Made by a program: the position numbers and the translations under genes. Shown here piece after piece: positions 13,230 through 20,123 of a DNA stretch of 20,354 nucleotides. The DNA comes from a virus: positions 1-20,354 of IMG/VR virus record IMGVR_UViG_3300043449_000119; one strand, written 5' to 3'. The number at the start of each line of letters is the position of its first letter. Positions within the stretch are counted from its first letter, which is position 1. The notes below the pieces were generated by a model that was not told the DNA's origin, searched no databases, and worked only from the letters and a program-made list of their open reading frames with translations.

Positions 13230-14804
13230 ATGCAGATATTTGGTTATAAAATTGAAAAGTCTACGGCGTCACAAACTGAGAAATCGTTTGTGGCGCCAAC
13301 GGACGATGGTGGCGTAGAGACTATCAGAGCCGGTGGCTACTATGGTACATACATCGATATCGATGGCACCGCAAATAATGAAATAGAATTAATTCGTAAG
13401 TATCGTGAAATTGCTATGATGGCAGATATCGATACCGCAATTGATGATATCGTAAACGATTCAATTGCAAATCTAGATGACGAGGCTCCAGTAAAGATTG
13501 ATCTGGACGAAGTAGATTTGTCGAAGAACATCAAGAAGCTGGTCGCAGAAGAATTTCAACTACTACTTAATATGTTGGACTTCAATCTAAGAGCGCAGGA
13601 TTACTTTAGACATTGGTATATTGATGGAAGACTATTCTTTCATAAGGTCGTTGATACTGCTAATCTAAAGAAGGGTCTAGCAGACATTCGCTATATTGAC
13701 CCAAGAAAAATTAAGAAGATGAGAGAGATCCTAAAAGAAAAGGATACAAAAACTGGCGTAGAATTCATTAAAGACATTAAAGAATATTTTGTCTACAATG
13801 AACGTGGTCTGGCACCAAATAAAACGTTCACACCATCCGCCTCAATCACTTCTACCGCCGGTGCCACCATGCGCATCGAAAAAGATTCTATCTGTTTTGT
13901 TCCTTCTGGCTTGAAGGACATGGACAGAAATATGCCGCTTTCTTATTTGCATAAGGCTATTCGCCCAGCAAATCAGTTGCGTATGATGGAAAATGCCGCA
14001 GTCATCTATCGTATCACTAGAGCGCCAGAGCGCCGTGTATTCTACGTTGACGTTGGCAATCTTCCAAAGATTAAAGCCGAACAGTATCTCAAGGGTATTA
14101 TGAACCAGTATCGTAACAAGGTAGTTTACGATTCACAGACTGGTGAAATTCGTGATGATAAAAAGTTTATGTCAATGCTTGAAGATTTCTGGTTGCCGCG
14201 CCGCGAAGGTGGTAGAGGAACACAGATTGAAACTCTACCGGGTGGTCAGGGTCTAGGCGAAATGGGAGATATTGAATACTTCCAGCGCAAATTATATCAA
14301 GCGTTGAACGTTCCTATGTCAAGACTAGAACAACAGACCGGTCTAAACTTTGGTCGTGCCGCAGAAATTAATAGAGACGAATGGAAGTTCACTAAGTTCA
14401 TTTCTAAACTGCGCCGCCGTTTCACACTTCTATTTGATGATCTACTAAAGACACAACTTATTCTCAAAGGTATCATTACTGAGGCCGACTGGGAAAAGAT
14501 CCGGTATGATATCAAATATGTCTTTGCAACAGATGCTTTCTATACAGAATCCAAAGAACAGCAAATTCTACAGTCTAGAGTTGAAATTCTCCAAGGTGTT
14601 GCACCGTTTATCGGCACAATGTATAGTAAAGAATACGTTCAAGAAAATATTCTTAAATTATCAGACGACGAAATTGAAGAGATTAAGAAGCAAAATGATG
14701 CAAGTCCTCCTGAAGTTTCGCCGCCCGATTATTCACCACTAGAAGGCGAACCACCAGCGGCGGTTCAACAACAAAATCAAGGACAAGATAATGGACAACA
14801 GTAA
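13230..14804 (+). CDS. 20: Portal protein gp20
   Basis: A 524-aa protein, the same length as T4 gp20. It forms the dodecameric portal at one capsid vertex that initiates prohead assembly, serves as docking site for gp17 and later binds the neck. Family signatures are EIELIRKYREIAMMADIDTA (residues 51-70), YRITRAPERRVFYVDVGNLP (260-279), DFWLPRREGGRGTQIETLPG (319-338) and LNVPMSRLEQ (359-368). The C-terminus (about 490-524) is rich in Pro and Gln, low-complexity and probably disordered. The gene overlaps the next by 14 nt. Codon use is ordinary for the window. Confidence 0.95.
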   Translation: MQIFGYKIEKSTASQTEKSFVAPTDDGGVETIRAGGYYGTYIDIDGTANNEIELIRKYREIAMMADIDTAIDDIVNDSIANLDDEAPVKIDLDEVDLSKNIKKLVAEEFQLLLNMLDFNLRAQDYFRHWYIDGRLFFHKVVDTANLKKGLADIRYIDPRKIKKMREILKEKDTKTGVEFIKDIKEYFVYNERGLAPNKTFTPSASITSTAGATMRIEKDSICFVPSGLKDMDRNMPLSYLHKAIRPANQLRMMENAAVIYRITRAPERRVFYVDVGNLPKIKAEQYLKGIMNQYRNKVVYDSQTGEIRDDKKFMSMLEDFWLPRREGGRGTQIETLPGGQGLGEMGDIEYFQRKLYQALNVPMSRLEQQTGLNFGRAAEINRDEWKFTKFISKLRRRFTLLFDDLLKTQLILKGIITEADWEKIRYDIKYVFATDAFYTESKEQQILQSRVEILQGVAPFIGTMYSKEYVQENILKLSDDEIEEIKKQNDASPPEVSPPDYSPLEGEPPAAVQQQNQGQDNGQQ

Positions 14805-15048
14805 TATTAGTGACTTAATAAATAACATTGAAGATGGCACTTTTGCAGATGCCGAACAAGTTTTTAATGATATTATGGACCTTAAAGCAGGCGAACAATT
14901 AGATCAAATGCGACAAGATATGGCAGCCGGAATTTATAACGACACGCCAGAAGATAATGATGTTGAAGATTTCGATCACTACGAAATCACCGACGAAAAT
15001 GACCACGGCGATTTAGAAGAAATAGAGGACACCGATGACGACCTATAA
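14791..15048 (+). CDS. 67: Acidic prohead core protein, gp67-like
   Basis: An 85-aa, very acidic protein directly after the portal gene, where T4 has gp67 (80 aa, acidic). The N-terminal part is helical (NISDLINNIEDGTFADAEQV), like the T4 protein's amphipathic start, and the last 35 residues are almost wholly D/E (DVEDFDHYEITDENDHGDLE...DDDL). gp67 is part of the scaffold core, needed for head shape, and is cleaved by gp21 during maturation; an LEE triplet (L-x-E, the gp21 preference) lies near the end. It overlaps both neighbours by 14 nt, so expression is probably coupled. The identification relies on size, charge and location more than residue identity. Confidence 0.7.
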   Translation: MDNSNISDLINNIEDGTFADAEQVFNDIMDLKAGEQLDQMRQDMAAGIYNDTPEDNDVEDFDHYEITDENDHGDLEEIEDTDDDL

Positions 15049-15445
15049 GCAACTTCAAGAGCGCATCAACATGGCGAAAGCCAAAATGGGTGATGTCATC
15101 AAGGACTTCCAGGACTCCGATGCTCCTCAATTCAAGGGCAAGTCGGACGAAAAGCGCCGCCAGATGGCGATTGCAGCTAAGTTGTCCAACGAAGAAGTCG
15201 AACAGACCGACGAAGGTTATCACGTAATGCGCAATGGTCAATCAATCAGTTATCATCAAGATAAAGAATCGGCTGATAAGCGGGCAAGCGCCTCTAATAT
15301 GCGTGGCGGTTCTAATGCTACCGTTGTTAAAGATGAACGCGGCGTTAAAGAAGAACTAAAGGGCGACCAACATAAGATTGACGCCAATAAGAATGGTAAA
15401 GTTGACGGACACGATTTTAAACTTCTTCGCGGTAAGAAGAAATAA
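15035..15445 (+). CDS. Prohead core protein, gp68 position, with EF-hand/dockerin-like C-terminus
   Basis: A 136-aa basic/mixed-charge protein between the gp67-like gene and the protease region, where T4 has gp68 (141 aa). Residues 28-50 (SDAPQFKGKSDEKRRQMAIA and on) form a linear motif I associate with T4-like marine phage head-region proteins. Residues 116-127 (DANKNGKVDGHD) fit a calcium loop: D116, N118, N120, G121, V123, D124, D127, followed by FKLLRGKKK, which resembles the short helix after a dockerin/EF-hand loop. An LQE triplet near residue 9 is a possible gp21 cut site. The likely role is scaffold core; calcium binding is inference. The first 200 bases are visibly more GC-rich than the flanks. 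Confidence 0.6.
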   Translation: MTTYKQLQERINMAKAKMGDVIKDFQDSDAPQFKGKSDEKRRQMAIAAKLSNEEVEQTDEGYHVMRNGQSISYHQDKESADKRASASNMRGGSNATVVKDERGVKEELKGDQHKIDANKNGKVDGHDFKLLRGKKK

Positions 15446-15461
15446 GTAAAGGGAATAGTAA

Positions 15462-15839
15462 ATGGCGACTAAAGCAATTCTAAAACTAACACAAGTTCAT
15501 GGCGTGGTCAAAGTGCGCGGGACTGGGTCTGCCACTATTGCCCTTGCTACCGACCTAAAGAAGACATCTGAAACACAGTCTTCACCTAAAGCAAACATTC
15601 GCACACTTCACTGGGCATTGTCAGTGGGTTCTACAGCTACTATCACTAGAAATAGTGTAGTTCTGTATTATCTTTCTGGCTCAGGAAAGATGGAGTTTAT
15701 GGGCTGGTCTGACAACGAAGAAAATGGTTCAGATATTGTAGTTGACTTTTCTTCTGGTACCGGTGCAGTAGTTCTAGAACTTGCCAAGGTTTCCGGTTAT
15801 GGTCCACAACAACATCAAGATCAAGGAGACCTAGGCTAA
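15462..15839 (+). CDS. Uncharacterised beta-rich protein between core and protease genes
   Basis: A 125-aa protein that I cannot name. It is built of alternating strands (LKLTQVHGVVKVRGTGSATI, LHWALSVGSTATITRNSVVL, DIVVDFSSGTGAVVLELAKV), lacks cysteine and membrane segments, and ends in a polar tail (YGPQQHQDQGDLG). The pattern would suit a single jelly-roll or immunoglobulin-like domain, as in virion decoration proteins, but nothing proves it. It has an AAAGGG ribosome-binding site, a 16-nt gap from the preceding gene, and a TAATG overlap with the protease gene, so it is expressed with head-assembly proteins. T4 has no equivalent at this place. Confidence 0.6.
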   Translation: MATKAILKLTQVHGVVKVRGTGSATIALATDLKKTSETQSSPKANIRTLHWALSVGSTATITRNSVVLYYLSGSGKMEFMGWSDNEENGSDIVVDFSSGTGAVVLELAKVSGYGPQQHQDQGDLG

Positions 15840-16495
15840 TGAAACTTATTACCGAAGTCAACGAACAAGTTCGTTATATCACAGAAGAAAAAGAAGGTAA
15901 GAAGACTCTCTATATCGAGGGTGTTTTCCTGCAGTCCAATATTAAAAATCGTAACGGCCGTATGTACCCAGGAGACATCATGGGTAAAGAAATCAATCGT
16001 TACATGAAGGAAGCAGTAGAGAACAATAGAGCCTTTGGTGAATTAGGACATCCAGATGGTCCATCGATCAATCTAGATAGAGTATCGCATATCATTACAG
16101 AACTTCGCCAAGATGGTGATAACTGGATTGGTAAAGCGAAACTAACAGAAACACCAATGGGCAATATCGCTCGTGGTCTAATTGAATCTGGCGGTCAACT
16201 TGGCGTTTCGTCAAGAGGCCTCGGTACTTTGAAGGAAAACAGAGACGGCGTTCAAGTTGTGCAGGATGATTTTCATCTAGCAACAGCGGCTGATATCGTA
16301 GCTGACCCCTCAGCACCAGATGCCTTTGTTCGTGGTATCATGGAAAATAAAGAATGGCTAGTTGTGAATGGTGTTTGGACCGAACAGCATTGCGATATGT
16401 CTAAGAAGTATATTAAGAAAGCAAGTAAGAAACAACTCGAAGAAGCAAAGATCCAAGTCTTTGAACGTTTCTTGCGTCATCTTTCTTCAAAGTAA
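15839..16495 (+). CDS. 21: Prohead protease gp21
   Basis: A 218-aa serine protease (T4 gp21 is 212 aa) with the assemblin-like fold shared with herpesvirus maturation proteases. FLQSNIKNRNGRMYP (residues 30-44) opens the domain. GELGHPDG (67-74) carries the catalytic His71, and LGVSSRGLG (121-129) carries the catalytic Ser (S124 or S125). ADIVADPSAPDAFV (151-164) follows and probably supplies the third residue. Within the prohead it degrades the scaffold and trims the capsid protein after L/I-x-E. The C-terminal 40 residues are Lys-rich and helical. It starts by TAATG coupling to the preceding gene. The substrates gp22 and gp23 follow directly. Confidence 0.92.
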   Translation: MKLITEVNEQVRYITEEKEGKKTLYIEGVFLQSNIKNRNGRMYPGDIMGKEINRYMKEAVENNRAFGELGHPDGPSINLDRVSHIITELRQDGDNWIGKAKLTETPMGNIARGLIESGGQLGVSSRGLGTLKENRDGVQVVQDDFHLATAADIVADPSAPDAFVRGIMENKEWLVVNGVWTEQHCDMSKKYIKKASKKQLEEAKIQVFERFLRHLSSK

Positions 16496-16501
16496 TATTT
16501 T

Positions 16502-16509
16502 TATAAATA
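16502..16509 (+). promoter_or_regulatory. T4-type late promoter for gp22
   Basis: Exact TATAAATA seven bases after the gp21 stop, preceded by a T run, ending 30 nt before the gp22 ATG; TAGGAG is the ribosome-binding site. Confidence 0.75.
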
Positions 16510-16538
16510 GAATATAAAAATCCATTTAGGAGACGCAA

Positions 16539-17696
16539 ATGAGTGTAGAAAACAAAATCAGAGAGTTGCTAACTAAGAAGCAACTATCCGAGGAAGTTCT
16601 AGATGAGAAGGTTGCAGGTGATGCAACTAACCCTAAACAGGGTTCTTCCGAAGACGCACCTGCTGCTGGCAAACTAGGCGCTGCCGGCGGTAAGGATACA
16701 TCCATCCCAGCTAAGGTTGCAGGTGATCAAACTCAACCTCGCCAAGGCGATTCACAAGATGCTACTATTTCTAGTGAGCGTGATGAAGAAACTGATAATC
16801 CGGGTGCTAAGGAAGCTGCTCCAGTTTCCAGCAATCAGGCTACACTTTCTCAGGGCGGTGCAGGTAATGCACCTAACTTTACGACCCATAGTGACCCAAC
16901 TTCGGTTGTAAACATGGCATCGTCAAGAGGTAATGTTCATCAAGAAGAAACAGAGGAAGATGGCGAAATGATCGAAGAAGATTTCACTACTGATCTTGCT
17001 ACTCTCTTTGATGGTAACGAAGAACTATCAGAAGAATTCCGTGGTAAAGCATCGTCGCTGTTTGAAGCGATGGTAACTGCCCGTGTAGCCAATCAAATTC
17101 AAAACATCGAAGAAGGCCTCATTTCAGAAGCCGCAGAATTGATGGAAGAGTTCAAGGCCGACTTGACCGAGAAGGTCGATTCTTATCTTAACTATGTAAT
17201 TGAAAAGTGGGTTGAAGATAACGCACTTGCTGTTGAAAATGGTCTCCGCACCGATATCGCGGAATCATTCATCAACGGCATGAAGAACCTGTTCGCAGAA
17301 CATTATATTGATGTTCCCGAAGAGAAATATGATGTGCTTGGTGAAATGCAAGCCCAACTAGAAGAAGTATCTGCTAAGTTGGACGAACAAATTTCTGCAA
17401 ATGTAGAACTGCACAATAACAATGTAGCCCTTATGAAAGACGGTGTATTCACCGTCGTTTCTGAAGATCTTGCAAAGACCGATGCTGAAAAGTTTAAGTC
17501 GTTGGTAGCTGATGTAGAATTCGAGAACGCAGACATCTTTGAAGAAAAGCTAAACGTCATCAAGGAAAATTATTTCCCTGCTTCTAAGTCGACCATTGTG
17601 GAAGACAAACTAGAAGATGAAGGTGTTGAAGTTTTAGACGAATCGACAGTCAGTAAGTATGTCCAAGCACTGGATAAGATTGCTGCTCAAAAGTAA
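16539..17696 (+). CDS. 22: Prohead scaffold protein gp22 with long N-terminal extension
   Basis: A 385-aa major scaffold/core protein. The family core is in residues about 148-345: DLATLFDGNEELSEEF (152-167), FEAMVTARV (175-183), VDSYLNYVIEKWVEDNALAV (213-232) and IAESFINGMKNLFAEHYIDV (240-259), largely helical and coiled-coil. T4 gp22 is only 269 aa. Here residues 1-145 form a Gly/Ala/Ser/Asp-rich, probably disordered extension with a 17-residue unit repeated 35 residues apart (24-40 and 59-75, KVAGDxTxPxQGxSxDA). Several L-x-E triplets (for example LSE 16-18, LFE 174-176, LME 201-203) are candidate gp21 cut sites, as expected for a scaffold that is degraded. It has its own late promoter. 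Confidence 0.88.
   Translation: MSVENKIRELLTKKQLSEEVLDEKVAGDATNPKQGSSEDAPAAGKLGAAGGKDTSIPAKVAGDQTQPRQGDSQDATISSERDEETDNPGAKEAAPVSSNQATLSQGGAGNAPNFTTHSDPTSVVNMASSRGNVHQEETEEDGEMIEEDFTTDLATLFDGNEELSEEFRGKASSLFEAMVTARVANQIQNIEEGLISEAAELMEEFKADLTEKVDSYLNYVIEKWVEDNALAVENGLRTDIAESFINGMKNLFAEHYIDVPEEKYDVLGEMQAQLEEVSAKLDEQISANVELHNNNVALMKDGVFTVVSEDLAKTDAEKFKSLVADVEFENADIFEEKLNVIKENYFPASKSTIVEDKLEDEGVEVLDESTVSKYVQALDKIAAQK
16608..16763 (+). repeat. Repeated 17-residue unit in the gp22 N-terminus
   Basis: 16608-16658 and 16713-16763 encode KVAGDATNPKQGSSEDA and KVAGDQTQPRQGDSQDA. The period is 105 bp. The DNA of the two units is similar but not identical. Confidence 0.7.
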
Positions 17697-17701
17697 TTTT
17701 T

Positions 17702-17709
17702 TATAAATA
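17702..17709 (+). promoter_or_regulatory. T4-type late promoter for gp23
   Basis: Exact TATAAATA five bases after the gp22 stop, again behind a T run, 31 nt before the gp23 ATG with AAGGAG as a strong ribosome-binding site. The flanking sequence is nearly the same as at the gp22 promoter. Confidence 0.78.
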
Positions 17710-17739
17710 AAAGATATTGACACACAAGGAGAAAACTAA

Positions 17740-19035
17740 ATGTTTCTTTCAGAACAACTACAAAAGAAGTGGGAACCTGTTCTCAATCACGACGGCCTAG
17801 GCTCGATTAAGGACAACTACCGTCGCGCAGTTACCGCCGTCGTTCTTGAAAACCAAGAAAAGGCTCTACGCGAAGAAAAGTCTGCACTTTTCGAAGACGC
17901 TCCAGTAAATAACATTGCTGGTTCGGGTGCATCAAACATCGACCGTTATGACCCAATTCTCATCTCGCTCGTTCGTCGCGCTCTTCCTAACCTAATGGCT
18001 TATGATGTTGCTGGCGTTCAGCCAATGACAGGCCCAACCGGTCTTATCTTCGCAATGAAGTCACGCTACAGCGCACAAGATGGTGCCGAAGCTCTCTTCA
18101 ACGAAGCCGACACCGACTTCTCTGGTGATGCAAACGGCGCAACACACGCTGGTTCGAACCCAGTTGATGGTACCTACACAACAGGTACTGCAATGCCAAC
18201 AGCAACTGCCGAAGAACTTGGCTCAGCAAACGGTGAAGCGTTTGGCGAAATGGCATTCAGCATCGAAAAGACAACTGTAACTGCCAAGACTCGTGCGCTT
18301 AAGGCTGAATACACAGTTGAACTTGCACAGGATCTTAAGGCTATTCACGGTCTTGATGCTGAATCAGAACTTTCGAACATTCTTTCGCAAGAAATTCTAA
18401 ACGAAATCAACCGCGAAGTTATCCGCACAATCTACAAGGTTGCTAAGACTGGCGCTGCTTCAACAGCTACACCTGGCACATTCGACCTTGACGTTGACTC
18501 GAACGGTCGTTGGAGCGTAGAACGCTTTAAGGGTCTTCTGTTCAACATCGAACGTGACGCTAACGTAATCGCACAAGATACCCGTCGTGGTAAGGGTAAC
18601 TTCATCATCTGTTCGTCAGATGTTGCGGCTGCTCTAGCTATGGCAGGTGTTCTTGACACTGGTCGCGCTCTACAAGGTTCGCCAGACCTGAACGTTGATG
18701 ACACAGGCAACACTTTCGTTGGTACAATCAGCGGTAAGAAGGTTTATGTCGATCCTTACTCAGCTAACACGGGCGCTGCTAGCCAGTTCTACGTTGTTGG
18801 TTATAAGGGCGCCACAGCATATGATGCTGGTCTCTTCTATTGCCCATACGTTCCACTACAAATGGTTCGTGCTATCGACCCTAACAGCTTCCAGCCAAAG
18901 ATTGGCTTCAAGACACGTTATGGCATGATTGCTAACCCATACGTAACACAGTCGAACGGCACAACTGACGGTGATACATTCACTGCCAACCGTAACCAAT
19001 ACTATCGCCGCGTTAAGGTTTCGAACCTTATGTAA
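17740..19035 (+). CDS. 23: Major capsid protein gp23
   Basis: A 431-aa HK97-fold capsid protein, shorter than T4 gp23 (521 aa). The N-terminus (FLSEQLQKKWEPVLNH) and the region after the propeptide, IDRYDPILISLVRRALPNLM and YDVAGVQPMTGPTGLIFAMK, are the most conserved parts of T4-like gp23. Residues 50-52 (LFE, before D53) fit the gp21 cleavage preference L/I-x-E, so a propeptide of about 52 residues is expected. The C-terminal half has YVVGYKGA, GLFYCPYVPLQM and KTRYGMIANPY, also diagnostic. Codon use is strongly biased (TCG, AAC, TTC, CGT/CGC), fitting very high expression. It is flanked by its own promoter and a strong terminator. Confidence 0.95.
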   Translation: MFLSEQLQKKWEPVLNHDGLGSIKDNYRRAVTAVVLENQEKALREEKSALFEDAPVNNIAGSGASNIDRYDPILISLVRRALPNLMAYDVAGVQPMTGPTGLIFAMKSRYSAQDGAEALFNEADTDFSGDANGATHAGSNPVDGTYTTGTAMPTATAEELGSANGEAFGEMAFSIEKTTVTAKTRALKAEYTVELAQDLKAIHGLDAESELSNILSQEILNEINREVIRTIYKVAKTGAASTATPGTFDLDVDSNGRWSVERFKGLLFNIERDANVIAQDTRRGKGNFIICSSDVAAALAMAGVLDTGRALQGSPDLNVDDTGNTFVGTISGKKVYVDPYSANTGAASQFYVVGYKGATAYDAGLFYCPYVPLQMVRAIDPNSFQPKIGFKTRYGMIANPYVTQSNGTTDGDTFTANRNQYYRRVKVSNLM

Positions 19036-19041
19036 TCGATA

Positions 19042-19060
19042 CCTTCCCATTAGAGGAAGG
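19042..19060 (+). other. Small hairpin between gp23 stop and terminator
   Basis: CCTTCC (19042-19047) can pair with GGAAGG (19055-19060) around a 7-nt loop, 7 nt after the gp23 stop. It has no U tract, so it is probably an mRNA 3'-end stabiliser or part of a compound terminator with the hairpin at 19074-19102. Confidence 0.4.
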
Positions 19061-19073
19061 GTTGTAAGAAACT

Positions 19074-19102
19074 GGGGGGAGCAGAAATGCTCTCCCCTTT
19101 TT
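19074..19102 (+). terminator. Intrinsic terminator after gp23
   Basis: A 10-bp stem (19074-19083 with 19088-19097, one G-U pair) is capped by a GAAA tetraloop and followed at once by five T residues (19098-19102). It would separate the very abundant capsid transcript from the gp3-uvsY-uvsW genes, which have their own late promoter directly after it. Confidence 0.85.
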
Positions 19103-19105
19103 CGT

Positions 19106-19113
19106 TATAAATA
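19106..19113 (+). promoter_or_regulatory. T4-type late promoter for gp3-like gene and uvsY
   Basis: Exact TATAAATA beginning 4 nt past the terminator T tract and ending 17 nt before the ATG at 19130; the leader would consist of little more than the GGAG ribosome-binding site. Confidence 0.75.
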
Positions 19114-19129
19114 ATAGACGGAGAAAGAT

Positions 19130-19666
19130 ATGTCAAGACGAACTTTAGATAAACCTACGACTTTAAATTATCTGAAACCAAATAGTTTTCAGTTTAATAT
19201 CGACACGCTTCCTAATGTATCATTCTTTTGTCAGTCTGCCATGATTCCTGCACTATCAATTGGTAATGCATATATTGCTAACCCGTTGGTAGACTTCACT
19301 GTTCCTGGTACCAATCTTACGTATGATGAATTGACCATAAAGTTTATCGTCCAAGAAAACTTCCAAAACTATATTGAGCTACACGATTGGCTAATTGGTC
19401 TAGGCTTTCCAGAAGAACGTGAACAATATAAACAATTCAAGCAAGCCAGAGGTGGTACTGAAAAAGGCTTTAGTAGCTCCGGTGATTATTCAGATGGAAC
19501 ATTAGTCGTTCTAGATTCAGACCTAAATAAATCAATGGAAATTAAATTCATTGATTGTTACCCAACAAGTTTACAGGGTCTGGAATTTGATATCAGCGAT
19601 GGTAACGCACAGTATTTAACAGCGCAGGTTACTTTTAAATATACCATGTATAAGTTTGTTCAATAA
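19130..19666 (+). CDS. 3: Tail completion / tube-terminator-like protein gp3
   Basis: A 178-aa protein (T4 gp3 is 176 aa) that should sit at the head-proximal end of the tail tube and stop its growth. NSFQFNIDTLPNVSFFCQSA (residues 18-37) followed by MIPALSIGNAYIANP, TYDELTIKFIVQENFQNYIE and LHDWLIGLGFP gives the tube-protein fold pattern seen also in gp19 here: a hydrophobic strand, a 'P-A/S-L' turn, and a x-F-x-V-x-E...Y..L..W helix. A gene of this type follows gp23 in several T4-like phages of aquatic bacteria. The alternative is another tube-like protein such as the tube initiator gp54, but length and location favour gp3. It is 16 nt upstream of uvsY. Confidence 0.68.
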   Translation: MSRRTLDKPTTLNYLKPNSFQFNIDTLPNVSFFCQSAMIPALSIGNAYIANPLVDFTVPGTNLTYDELTIKFIVQENFQNYIELHDWLIGLGFPEEREQYKQFKQARGGTEKGFSSSGDYSDGTLVVLDSDLNKSMEIKFIDCYPTSLQGLEFDISDGNAQYLTAQVTFKYTMYKFVQ

Positions 19667-19682
19667 CTATTGAGGTTTTATT

Positions 19683-20123
19683 ATGAAATTATCAGAAGTC
19701 CAAGAAATGTGGACAAGCGATTCTAGAATAGATGAGCTAAATCTAGGCAGAGAATCCACAAAAACACCAGAACTACATGCAAAGTATTTGAATATTCTTT
19801 CGAATACTAAACTACAACTGCGAAAAGCGGAGGCGGATTACTATCGGCTACGGCGTGATAAAGGTAAATACTTTCGCGGCGAAATGACTATGGATGAATT
19901 GCAAGATAGAGGCTGGAACCAGTATCAAGGCCTAAAGCCATTGAAGCATGATATGGAAGACCGCATTAATTGTGATGAAGATATCATTCGTGCAGTAGAC
20001 AAAGTGGAATATGTTAAGGCCCTACTCTATCAGTTGGAGCAAATTATACGCTCACTAAATAGTAGAACATGGGATATTAAGAATGCCATTGAGTGGACTA
20101 AATTTACAAACGGGTTGATGTGA
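19683..20123 (+). CDS. uvsY: UvsY recombination mediator
   Basis: A 146-aa protein similar in size and layout to T4 UvsY (137 aa): an N-terminal MKLSEVQEMWTSDSRIDELN, a LHAKYLNILSNTKLQLRKAE helix (about residues 32-51), a basic YYRLRRDKGKYFRGEM segment that should contact single-stranded DNA, MTMDEL, and a C-terminal oligomerisation helix (VEYVKALLYQLEQIIRSLNS) before the final NAIEWTKFTNG. UvsY displaces gp32 and loads UvsX recombinase on ssDNA in recombination-dependent replication and repair. It has a GAGG ribosome-binding site and overlaps the uvsW start by 4 nt. Confidence 0.85.
   Translation: MKLSEVQEMWTSDSRIDELNLGRESTKTPELHAKYLNILSNTKLQLRKAEADYYRLRRDKGKYFRGEMTMDELQDRGWNQYQGLKPLKHDMEDRINCDEDIIRAVDKVEYVKALLYQLEQIIRSLNSRTWDIKNAIEWTKFTNGLM

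Noticed and set aside
20054-20061. ACTAAATA inside uvsY as a promoter for uvsW
   Set aside because: It is inside coding sequence with two mismatches to the late box and 59 nt from the GTG; not supported enough to list as a feature.
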